Shown here piece by piece: positions 25,219-33,385 of a DNA stretch of 64,000 nt (position 1 is its first letter; every line of letters begins with the position of its first letter). The DNA comes from JAZOXB01 sp040096185 (GTDB lineage Bacteria; Bacillota; Clostridia; Oscillospirales; Oscillospiraceae): NCBI RefSeq assembly GCF_040096185.1, contig NZ_JBBMFF010000244.1, positions 82,702 to 146,701 of the forward strand, written 5' to 3'. A program made the translations under genes and the position numbers. Under the pieces are notes generated by a model, which was given only the letters and a program-made list of their open reading frames with translations, did not search any database and had not been told where the DNA came from.

Positions 25219-25809
25219 ATGAAGAAGTACAGCATCATCTACGCCGATCCCCCTTGGGCGTATCGGACTTACTCCAAGAAGGGACAGGGACGGTCGGCAG
25301 AAAGCCACTACCCGACAATGTGCATTGAGGACATCAAGGCGCTTCCGGTCGGTGAGCTTGCCGCGAAGGACTGCGCCCTGTTCCTTTGGATCACGTTCCC
25401 GTGCCTCTGTGAAGCACTCGAAGTGCTGGCGGCATGGGGCTTTTCCTATAAGACCGTGGCTTTTGTATGGGTGAAGCAAAACCGCAAGAACGATGATCTC
25501 TTCACCGGCATGGGGTATTGGACAAGGGCGAACGCCGAAATCTGCATCCTTGCTACGAAGGGACATCCGAAGCGTGTTGACGCCGGTGTGCGTCAGGTCA
25601 TCCTCAGCCATATCGAAGAGCATTCCAAAAAGCCGGATGAAGCGCGGGAGCGCATTGTCCGGCTCATGGGAGACCTTCCCCGTGTAGAGCTTTTTGCCCG
25701 TCAGTCTCCCGAAGGCTGGGACGTTTGGGGCAATGAGGTCGAATGCAGCATTACTCTCGGAAAGGAGGAAACAGTCAATGGCATTTGTTCCGGTCCCAAA
25801 GGATCTTAA
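25219..25809 (+). CDS. MT-A70 family DNA N6-adenine methyltransferase
   Basis: 196 residues. DPPW at residues 9-12 (IYADPPWAY) is the catalytic motif; FLWIT and ARQSPEGWDVWGNE are further family marks. It should methylate adenine N6, in bacteria usually DNA. It stands between VirB6 and PrgI, which are normally adjacent, and its last 32 bases overlap the PrgI start, so it is built into the transfer operon. No nuclease is beside it; protection of element DNA is a likely role. Confidence 0.9.
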   Translation: MKKYSIIYADPPWAYRTYSKKGQGRSAESHYPTMCIEDIKALPVGELAAKDCALFLWITFPCLCEALEVLAAWGFSYKTVAFVWVKQNRKNDDLFTGMGYWTRANAEICILATKGHPKRVDAGVRQVILSHIEEHSKKPDEARERIVRLMGDLPRVELFARQSPEGWDVWGNEVECSITLGKEETVNGICSGPKGS

Positions 25810-26158
25810 CCGCGTCAAAACGAAGGTCATGTTCAACCTGACCAAGCGGCAGCTCATTTGTTTTTCCATCGCTGCGGCGGTCGGCGTCCCGATCTTCTTT
25901 CTGGCGAAGGCGCATCTCGACTTGTCTACGGCGGCAATGCTGATGGTGGTTATCATGCTCCCGTTTATCTTCTTCGCGCTTTACGAGAAGGACGGACAGC
26001 CCGCCGAAAAGTATCTGTACCACATCGTACAGTCCATGTTCATCCGCGACAAGGTTCGTCCCTATCGCACAAACAATCTCTACGCTGAGATTCAGCAGAA
26101 AATCAAAGAACAGGAGGAATTGCAGCTTGAACAACAGCACAGCAAAGGCAAAGCCTAA
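25778..26158 (+). CDS. PrgI-family transfer protein (VirB3-like)
   Basis: 126 residues, ATG with GGAAAGGAGG inside the methylase gene. Two membrane segments, about 25-45 and 48-70 (LICFSIAAAVGVPIFFL, AAMLMVVIMLPFIFFAL), then a C-terminal coiled coil. PrgI proteins are the VirB3 equivalents of Gram-positive type IV systems and always precede VirB4, as here; the VirB4 start overlaps by 32 bases. Confidence 0.9.
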   Translation: MAFVPVPKDLNRVKTKVMFNLTKRQLICFSIAAAVGVPIFFLAKAHLDLSTAAMLMVVIMLPFIFFALYEKDGQPAEKYLYHIVQSMFIRDKVRPYRTNNLYAEIQQKIKEQEELQLEQQHSKGKA

Positions 26159-28559
26159 GATGACGGTCAAGAACGGCGTCGTTTACGGCGATGCCCTTTC
26201 CGCTCAGGAAAAGAAGCGGATCGTCATGCAGAAGAAAAAGGACAGGAAGGCAAAGAAAGTCCGCAAGTCCGCCCAGCAGACCATTCCCTATGTGGAGATG
26301 TGCCGCGACGGTATCTGCAAGGTAAACAGCCGCCTCTACACGAAGTCCATCGCCTTTGAGGACATCAACTACCAGCTTGCGCAGAACGAGGACAAAACTG
26401 CCATCTTTGAGAACTGGTGCGACTTTCTGAACTACTTCGACAGCTCGATCTTCGTCCAGCTCTCCTTCATCAATCAGAAGGCAAGCCTCAATGAGTTTCG
26501 CAAGCGCATCAACATTCCGGCACAGGAGGACGATTTCAACGACATCCGCTCCGAGTATTCCGGAATGCTGCAAAGCCAGCTCACCAAGGGCAACAACGGA
26601 CTGATCAAGAAGAAGTACATCACCTTCGGCATTGAGGCGGACTCCCTCCGCACGGCAAAGCCGAAGCTCGAACGCATTGAAACCGACATCCTCAACAACT
26701 TCAAAACTCTCGGCGTGAGAACCGAGCCGCTGTCCGGCTACGAACGGCTGAAAGTGCTTCATGATGTGTTCAATATGGACAGCAATGAGCCGTTCCGCTT
26801 TTCCTTCGATATGGTTGCCCGGACAGGACTTTCCAGCAAGGACTTCATCGCTCCCACTTCCTTTGACTTCCGTGAAGGCAAGTGCTTCAAGATGGGCAAA
26901 ACCATCGGCGCGGTGAGCTTCCTGCAAATCCTCGCGCCGGAACTCAATGACCGTATGCTTGCCGACTTCCTTGAGATGGACAGCAACATCACGGTCAATT
27001 TTCATATCCGGACGATTGACCAGGCGAAGGCGATCAAGAGCATCAAGTCGAAGATCACCGACCTCGACAAGATGAAGATTGAAGAGCAGAAAAAGGCAGT
27101 CCGCTCCGGCTACGATATGGACATCATTCCGTCCGATCTCGCTACCTTCGGCGGTGAGGCAAAGCGTCTGTTGCTGGATCTCCAGACCCGCAATGAGAGA
27201 CTGTTTCTTGTGACTATCCTCATCATGAATACGGCAACCAATCGCCAGAAGCTCGAAAACGCGGTATTCCAGACCGCCGCCATTGCCCAAAAGTATAACT
27301 GTGCGCTCAAGCGTCTTGACTTCCAGCAGGAAGAGGGGCTGATGTCCTCTCTGCCTATCGGCGTCAATCAGGTGGAAATCGAACGAGGACTGACCACTTC
27401 CAGCACAGCGGTTTTCGTGCCGTTCACCACGCAGGAGCTTTTTCAGGGCGGTGAAGCTCTCTACTACGGGCTGAACGCGCTGTCCAACAACATGATCATG
27501 GTTGACCGCAAGCAGCTCAAAAACCCCAACGGACTGATCTTGGGTACGCCCGGTTCCGGTAAGTCCTTCTCCGCAAAGCGTGAAATGACGAACGCCTTCC
27601 TCATCACGGAGGATGACATCATCGTCTGCGACCCCGAAGCAGAGTATTTTCCCCTCGTGCAGAAGCTCGGCGGTCAGGTTATCCGTATCTCGCCGGTCAG
27701 CACGGATTACATCAATCCGTTGGACATCAACACGAACTACTCCGAAGAGGAAAACCCGCTGACGCTGAAATCCGACTTCATTCTCTCCATGTGTGAGCTG
27801 ATTGTCGGCGGCAAGGACGGCTTGCAGCCGGTTGAGAAGACCATCATTGACCGCAGCGTCCGTATGGTCTATCAGGAGTTTCTTGCAGACCCCAAACCGG
27901 AGAAAATGCCGATCCTCGAAGACCTCTACAACATTCTGAGAAATCAGAAGGAACCGGAGGCACAACGCATTGCAACTGCCCTTGAAATCTACGTTCACGG
28001 CTCTCTGAATGTCTTCAATCACAGAACGAATGTGGATGTCAACAACCGTTTCGTCTGCTACGACATCCGCGAACTCGGCAAGCAGCTCAAAAAGCTCGGT
28101 ATGCTCATCGTGCAGGATCAGGTTTGGAACAGGGTCACGATCAACCGCGCCCAGCATAAGGCTACGCGCTATTACATGGACGAGTTCCATTTGCTCTTGA
28201 AGGAAGAACAGACCGCCGCGTATTCCGTGGAAATTTGGAAGCGTTTCAGAAAATGGGGCGGCATTCCGACCGGCATCACCCAGAACGTCAAGGACCTGCT
28301 TGCGTCCCGTGAGATCGAGAATATCTTTGAGAACTCGGATTTTGTCTACCTTTTGAATCAGGCGTCGGGAGACCGGGAAATTCTCTCGAAGGCTCTGAAC
28401 ATCTCGCCCAGCCAGCAGAACTACATCACCAATTCCAATGCCGGTGAGGGGCTGATCTTCTACGGCTCGACCATCGTTCCCTTCAAGGACGATTTCCCGA
28501 AGGACACTCAGCTCTACCGCATCATGACCACCCGCTTAGAAGAAACCGTACAGAACTGA
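26127..28559 (+). CDS. VirB4/TraE-type conjugation ATPase
   Basis: 810 residues from TTG (AGGAGG upstream). N-terminal VirB4 domain followed by the AAA core: Walker A GTPGSGKS near residue 475, Walker B YYMDEFHLL near 682, and the QNVKDLL region. Complete, unlike the element 1 copy, with which it shares long identical blocks. It provides energy for channel assembly and substrate passage. Downstream follow the same kinds of genes as in element 1. Confidence 0.96.
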   Translation: MNNSTAKAKPKMTVKNGVVYGDALSAQEKKRIVMQKKKDRKAKKVRKSAQQTIPYVEMCRDGICKVNSRLYTKSIAFEDINYQLAQNEDKTAIFENWCDFLNYFDSSIFVQLSFINQKASLNEFRKRINIPAQEDDFNDIRSEYSGMLQSQLTKGNNGLIKKKYITFGIEADSLRTAKPKLERIETDILNNFKTLGVRTEPLSGYERLKVLHDVFNMDSNEPFRFSFDMVARTGLSSKDFIAPTSFDFREGKCFKMGKTIGAVSFLQILAPELNDRMLADFLEMDSNITVNFHIRTIDQAKAIKSIKSKITDLDKMKIEEQKKAVRSGYDMDIIPSDLATFGGEAKRLLLDLQTRNERLFLVTILIMNTATNRQKLENAVFQTAAIAQKYNCALKRLDFQQEEGLMSSLPIGVNQVEIERGLTTSSTAVFVPFTTQELFQGGEALYYGLNALSNNMIMVDRKQLKNPNGLILGTPGSGKSFSAKREMTNAFLITEDDIIVCDPEAEYFPLVQKLGGQVIRISPVSTDYINPLDINTNYSEEENPLTLKSDFILSMCELIVGGKDGLQPVEKTIIDRSVRMVYQEFLADPKPEKMPILEDLYNILRNQKEPEAQRIATALEIYVHGSLNVFNHRTNVDVNNRFVCYDIRELGKQLKKLGMLIVQDQVWNRVTINRAQHKATRYYMDEFHLLLKEEQTAAYSVEIWKRFRKWGGIPTGITQNVKDLLASREIENIFENSDFVYLLNQASGDREILSKALNISPSQQNYITNSNAGEGLIFYGSTIVPFKDDFPKDTQLYRIMTTRLEETVQN

Positions 28560-28576
28560 TAGGAGGATTTTTGAAT

Positions 28577-29170
28577 ATGAACAACAAGATGATTACCATT
28601 CCCTATGCGGACGCTATCGAATACGGAGAGAACACCTCTGCGCTGTTTAAGGCTCTGTGGGAGCTGACCGATCTGATCCGACTGGAAAGCGATCTCAAGA
28701 AGCATCATCGCGCCTACCTCCATGTGAGGGAGGACATCGACGAGAAGGTCAAGGAGGCGCGTCAGATTATGACCAAGGTAGCTGTGGATATGATCGGTTT
28801 CTATTTCAAGGTTGATGTTCCCGAAAGCAGCAACAGCGACGAGAATACCCCTTTCGCAGACGCGGCGGATGATGAAGCCGTAACTATCCCCAAGGACAAG
28901 TATGAGCTGATGATCGACGATCTGCTCACGATGTCCGAAATCATTCAGTGCGTCGCAGATATGCGCACGCAGGATATGAGGGCAATCCGCGAGTTTGGTA
29001 AGTTCGTCCCTGCTTTCGCTGCCTTTGAGAAGAACCGCCTGAACCTCTATCGTGAGGCGGCAAAGGAAGCCGAGGAAATCTTCGACCGTTGGGCGGACGA
29101 GATTGACGATCTCGACGAGGACTTCATGGAAGATGAGGACTACGAGCCGGACGAGTATTACTCCGACTGA
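28577..29170 (+). CDS. Acidic helical protein of unknown function
   Basis: About 197 residues; ATG at 28577 preferred to TTG at 28571 on spacing from AGGAGG. Helical throughout, with a low-complexity acidic end (DDLDEDFMEDEDYEP). It lies between VirB4 and the methyltransferase; element 1 has no equivalent here, its VirB4 and methylase overlap. No recognisable domain. Confidence 0.75.
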   Translation: MNNKMITIPYADAIEYGENTSALFKALWELTDLIRLESDLKKHHRAYLHVREDIDEKVKEARQIMTKVAVDMIGFYFKVDVPESSNSDENTPFADAADDEAVTIPKDKYELMIDDLLTMSEIIQCVADMRTQDMRAIREFGKFVPAFAAFEKNRLNLYREAAKEAEEIFDRWADEIDDLDEDFMEDEDYEPDEYYSD

Positions 29171-29205
29171 TATGCGCTCAAATCCGAAGAAAGGAGCTGG
29201 TTTTT

Positions 29206-30153
29206 ATAGAGCTTGACATCATTCATACCGGCGATTGCCTTGAAATCCTGAAAACCCTGCCCGATGACAGCGTTCATTGCTGTGTGACGTCCCCTCCGTA
29301 TTACGCGCTCCGCGATTACGGCATGGAGGCTCAGATCGGCAGAGAGACAACGCCGAAGGAATATATCTCGCGCCTGACGGAAGTGTTTACCGAAGTCAGG
29401 CGCGTTTTACGCCCAGACGGTACGCTCTGGCTGAACATCTCGGACACCTACGCTGGAAAGGGCAATCAGGGTGATTTTATTGACCCGAAGAACCCCAACG
29501 GCAGAAACGGTCAGGCTGTGGCTCTCAACAACAAGGTTGAGGGCTGCAAGCCGAAGGACATGATCGGTATTCCGTGGATGCTGGCTTTTGCCCTCCGTGA
29601 TACCGGTTGGTATCTGCGCAACGACATCATCTGGATGAAGGATAACCCCATGCCGGAGAGTGTCAAAGACCGCTGCGCCCGCTGCTATGAGCATATTTTC
29701 CTGTTCTCAAAGTCCAAGAAGTATTTCTTTGACTACAAGGCGATCTCCGAGCCGATTGCTCCCGCAACGGCAGAACGCCTCAAGCGCGGCATGAAAGGCG
29801 GCAACAAATACGGCAAGCCCGTTCCCGGTCAGCCTCAGCCGCAGTCCATCAACCGCCCCCGTGAGCATGGTGAGATCAAGGACGCAGACATCAATCCGCT
29901 TCGCAATAAGCGCGATGTCTGGAAGATCAACACCGTTCCCTTCAAGGGCGGTCATTACGCCGCCTACCCTCCGAAGCTGGTTGAAACCTGCCTTCTTGCC
30001 GGTTGTCCCGAAGGCGGTATTGTGCTTGATCCCTTCATGGGAAGCGGCACAACCGGCATGGTTGCCTCACAGATGGGGCGTCATTTCATCGGCATCGAGC
30101 TGAATCCGGCGTACACCGAGCTTGCCTACAAGCGGATTGGAGGTGAAATCTGA
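29206..30153 (+). CDS. Site-specific DNA methyltransferase with probable ATA start
   Basis: Homolog of the element 1 enzyme, beta class, TSPPYY near residue 28 and DPFMGSGTTG near 275. No ATG, GTG or TTG is available before TSPPYY except a GTG (29284) that would cut off the conserved start GDCLEIL. The homology and the AAGGAG at 29191, nine bases ahead, point to ATA at 29206 as start (IELDIIHTGD). Orphan methylase, likely protective. The stop overlaps the next ATG. Confidence 0.85.
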   Translation: MELDIIHTGDCLEILKTLPDDSVHCCVTSPPYYALRDYGMEAQIGRETTPKEYISRLTEVFTEVRRVLRPDGTLWLNISDTYAGKGNQGDFIDPKNPNGRNGQAVALNNKVEGCKPKDMIGIPWMLAFALRDTGWYLRNDIIWMKDNPMPESVKDRCARCYEHIFLFSKSKKYFFDYKAISEPIAPATAERLKRGMKGGNKYGKPVPGQPQPQSINRPREHGEIKDADINPLRNKRDVWKINTVPFKGGHYAAYPPKLVETCLLAGCPEGGIVLDPFMGSGTTGMVASQMGRHFIGIELNPAYTELAYKRIGGEI

Positions 30154-32360
30154 TGTCCAAGGAACCGGAACTCAAAGCCCGTGACAAGGTGGTCGTGCGG
30201 ATGACGCGGGAAGGCGCGGTTGAGGAAAACCTGACGGCTGGCACCGAGCAGCGTGTGTCAAAGAGGCTGGAAGATGCGGAGCTGGTGAAGCCCGGTGAGA
30301 CAGTCGAGCCTTCCGAAGCTCTTTCCCCAGAGGAACAGAAAAAGGTGCAGATGCGCCGTCAGCAGCGTCAGTTTCAGGAGGAACACGCTGAGGATAATGA
30401 CACACAGCCGCTCTCGGAAACGTCCGTCACGGAAGAGAAAAGGGCAGAAAATCCACCCCAGAATGTACCCGAACCGCTGCCCTCATCGGAAACGCCGTTC
30501 AAGCCGCCTGCTTTGGAGCAGCACGGTGTTTCTTCGCATACCGGCACGGTGATTGCCGAAACGGTTGTCACGCACAAACTGCGCAAGACCTCTGCGGTGG
30601 AAGCAGTAGATGCAGATGCCGTTCTCACTCAAGCGGCGGAGACTGCCTCCGCAAAGCCGGTCTCGGACGGTGCTGTCCCGCCCACGAAGCGGGTGCAGAA
30701 GCTCGAAAGAAAGTCTGAGAAGGCGCACGAGCGTCTGGATGCAGCCCGTGAGAAGCTGCCCACGCACAAGGTTCTCAAGAAAGAGCGTGTCTTCGATGAG
30801 GAAACCGACAAGGGCAAAACCCGCCTTCACTTTGAGGATGAGCTGAAAAAGCCGAAGGGCAAAGGCAAGCTGCAATTTGAGGCGGACAAAACTGTCCGCA
30901 AGGTCGGTGACACCCTTGCTTCCGGCATTCACGGAAAAATCCATGAGGTCGAACAGGAAAACTCGGCGGTTGAGGCGGCGCATAAAACGGAGATTGCTGC
31001 TGAGACTGCCGCTCGGCATTTCAGCCATCATCGGGAAAACAGCGTCAACAAGCCTTATGAGAAGGTCTCCAAGCTGGAACATAAGACGGATGCTGCTGAT
31101 GCGAAGCTCCAATATGAGCGAAATCAGCAGGAGCATCCTGAGATGAAGAAGCAGAACATGAACAAGCACTACCAGAAGCAGAACATTAAGAAGGAATATG
31201 CCGCCGCTCGAAATGCCGGCTCTCAGACTGCCGGGACTGCCACAAAAAGCACCGGCAAGAAGCTCGGTGAGAAGGCGTCCAACAAGATCAAGGAGTTCTT
31301 TGAGAAGAACAAGAAGGTCTTCATCTGGATCGGCGTCGGAATTGCCCTTCTCGTGTTGCTCGGTGCCGGAATCAGCTCGTGTTCGATGCTCACCTCTACC
31401 GGTTCGTCGGTTATCGCTTCTTCTTACCTCAGTGAGGATGACGCGATGCTGGGCGCGGAGGCGCAGTATTGCCAAATGGAGCAAGAGCTGCAACGCTATC
31501 TGGATAACTACGAAAGCACTCACAACTACGATGAATACCACTTCGATCTTGATGATATTGAGCATGACCCCTATGTGCTGATCTCCATTCTCTCGGCTCT
31601 CCACGAGGGCGAGTTCACGCTGGATGAGGTGCAGGGTACGCTCCAAATGCTGTTTGAAAAGCAGTACATCCTCACCGAAGAGGTCATCGTCGAAACCAGA
31701 TACCGCACGGAAACCGACACATGGACGGATGCAGACGGCAACACGCACACGGAAACCTATCGTGTCCCGTATGACTACTACATCTGCAACGTGAAACTCG
31801 AAAACTTCAATCTCTCCCATGTCCCGGTCTATATCATGTCTCAGGAACAGCTCTCCATGTACGCAACGTATATGTCGGTGCTGGGCAACCGCGAGGATCT
31901 GTTCGGTGACTCTCCCTATGTGGACAAGTACATCACCAATCATCCCGCCGACTACGATGTCAACCCGGAATACCTGAACGACGAGAAGTTTGCGACACTG
32001 ATCACCGAGGCGGAAAAGTATCTCGGCTATCCGTATGTGTGGGGCGGCTCCAATCCCAACACGTCCTTTGACTGCTCCGGCTTTGTCAGCTATGTTCTCA
32101 CAAACAGCGGTCTTGTGAATACCGGACGGCTTGGCGCACAGGGGCTTTACAACGTCTGTACGCCGGTTTCAAAGGCGAATGCCCAGCCCGGTGATCTCAT
32201 CTTTTTCGTCGGGACATATGACACCCCCGGTGTGTCCCACGTCGGCATTTATGTCGGTGATGGGGTCATGATCCACTGCGGCGACCCCATTCAGTACACA
32301 TCCATCAACTCTTCCTACTGGCAGCAGCATTTCTACGCCTTCGGAAGACCCGCCTATTAA
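30153..32360 (+). CDS. CD1108-like transfer protein with NlpC/P60 peptidase domain
   Basis: 735 residues. A 385-residue charged cytoplasmic part, a membrane segment near 392-412 (VFIWIGVGIALLVLLGAG) and an exported part ending in the NlpC/P60 domain: Cys in FDCSGF near residue 637, His in SHVGIY near 690. The peptidase opens the wall for the channel. The N-terminal part is longer than in element 1 and rich in Pro/Glu, while the C-terminal 350 residues are closely alike. Confidence 0.93.
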   Translation: MSKEPELKARDKVVVRMTREGAVEENLTAGTEQRVSKRLEDAELVKPGETVEPSEALSPEEQKKVQMRRQQRQFQEEHAEDNDTQPLSETSVTEEKRAENPPQNVPEPLPSSETPFKPPALEQHGVSSHTGTVIAETVVTHKLRKTSAVEAVDADAVLTQAAETASAKPVSDGAVPPTKRVQKLERKSEKAHERLDAAREKLPTHKVLKKERVFDEETDKGKTRLHFEDELKKPKGKGKLQFEADKTVRKVGDTLASGIHGKIHEVEQENSAVEAAHKTEIAAETAARHFSHHRENSVNKPYEKVSKLEHKTDAADAKLQYERNQQEHPEMKKQNMNKHYQKQNIKKEYAAARNAGSQTAGTATKSTGKKLGEKASNKIKEFFEKNKKVFIWIGVGIALLVLLGAGISSCSMLTSTGSSVIASSYLSEDDAMLGAEAQYCQMEQELQRYLDNYESTHNYDEYHFDLDDIEHDPYVLISILSALHEGEFTLDEVQGTLQMLFEKQYILTEEVIVETRYRTETDTWTDADGNTHTETYRVPYDYYICNVKLENFNLSHVPVYIMSQEQLSMYATYMSVLGNREDLFGDSPYVDKYITNHPADYDVNPEYLNDEKFATLITEAEKYLGYPYVWGGSNPNTSFDCSGFVSYVLTNSGLVNTGRLGAQGLYNVCTPVSKANAQPGDLIFFVGTYDTPGVSHVGIYVGDGVMIHCGDPIQYTSINSSYWQQHFYAFGRPAY

Positions 32361-32376
32361 AAGAAAGGAGTTTTGC

Positions 32377-32613
32377 ATGAATCCCAAGTATCAGAAAGTC
32401 CTCTCCGACATTGAGAAGGCTGAAAAGAAGAAGTCCGAAATCGAAGGTCAGCTCAAGGAGCTGTACGACAAGAAGACAGAGCTGGAAAACCTTGAAATCA
32501 TCAATACCGTGCGCTCTATGGTGATGGACAAGGATCAGATCATGGCGTTCCTGTCTTCCATGAAGGGCGGCAACAAGCCCGCCGAAAATACGGAGGTAAT
32601 CGACAATGCGTAA
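32377..32613 (+). CDS. DUF4315 family coiled-coil protein
   Basis: 78 residues, N-terminal coiled coil (IEKAEKKKSEIEGQLKEL) as in element 1. AAAGGAG site. Overlaps the DUF4366 start by 8 bases; the pair is fixed in Tn1549-like operons. Confidence 0.85.
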   Translation: MNPKYQKVLSDIEKAEKKKSEIEGQLKELYDKKTELENLEIINTVRSMVMDKDQIMAFLSSMKGGNKPAENTEVIDNA

Positions 32614-33385
32614 GAAGTTTCGTTTTCTGACCGTCCTTGCGGTCTGCGTCATGGTTCTGTCCTGCTTCTCGGTGACGGCGTTTGCCTATGCCGATGACAC
32701 CGATCAGAACCTTCCGGTCACAGAGGCAACCCAGCCGGAACAGCAGCCCGCAGTCACACCCGCGCCAGAAAAGCCGAAGGGTGAGCCGATTGACGATGAG
32801 GGCAACGCCTACACCCGTGACTTGCTCTATGATAAAGCAACCAACAAGCAGTTCATCACAGTCCAGACGAAGAGCGGCAACACCTTCTTCATTGTCATCG
32901 ACTACGATGCGCCGATGAACGAAGATGAGGAACAGTATCAGACGTACTTCCTCAACATGGTCGATGAGAGCGATCTGCTTGCGCTGCTGGATGATGATAC
33001 TGCGGCTGCTCTGACTACCTGTAACTGCAAGGAGAAATGCGCTGTCGGTCAGGTCAACACCGACTGCCCGGTCTGCAAGACCAACATGAGCGAATGCAAC
33101 GGCACAGCCCCCGTTACACCTGAGCCGGATAAGGATGCAGAAACCGATGCTCCCGCCCCTAAACCCGAAAAGAAATCCAACATCGGCATGATCCTCGTCA
33201 TCTTCGTTCTTGCCGGTGCTGCGGGTGCAGCTTATTACTACATCAAGTTCGTCAAGGGCAGAAAGCCCAAGGATGAAGATATGGACTTCTTTGATGATGA
33301 AGGCTACGAAGAAGAGCCGTACATCAACGAGGATGATGAGCCGCAGATTGCGGAGGATGCTGAAACGGATGGTGATGAAGATTGA
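32606..33385 (+). CDS. DUF4366 membrane-anchored mobile element protein
   Basis: 259 residues: signal-type segment at 8-27, Pro/Glu-rich linker, folded domain with the paired CNCKEKC and CPVCKTNMSEC motifs seen also in element 1, a membrane helix near 195-215 (IGMILVIFVLAGAAGAAYYY) and a very acidic cytoplasmic tail. Overlaps topB by 4 bases. Surface or channel role probable. Confidence 0.88.
   Translation: MRKKFRFLTVLAVCVMVLSCFSVTAFAYADDTDQNLPVTEATQPEQQPAVTPAPEKPKGEPIDDEGNAYTRDLLYDKATNKQFITVQTKSGNTFFIVIDYDAPMNEDEEQYQTYFLNMVDESDLLALLDDDTAAALTTCNCKEKCAVGQVNTDCPVCKTNMSECNGTAPVTPEPDKDAETDAPAPKPEKKSNIGMILVIFVLAGAAGAAYYYIKFVKGRKPKDEDMDFFDDEGYEEEPYINEDDEPQIAEDAETDGDED

Noticed and set aside
26103..28190. 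695-codon open frame on the minus strand opposite VirB4
   Set aside because: Runs antisense to a certain VirB4 gene, follows its codon pattern, has no ribosome site and no recognisable domain.
30483..31943. 486-codon minus-strand frame opposite the NlpC/P60 gene
   Set aside because: Antisense shadow of a conserved gene; low-complexity Leu/Arg/Val composition.
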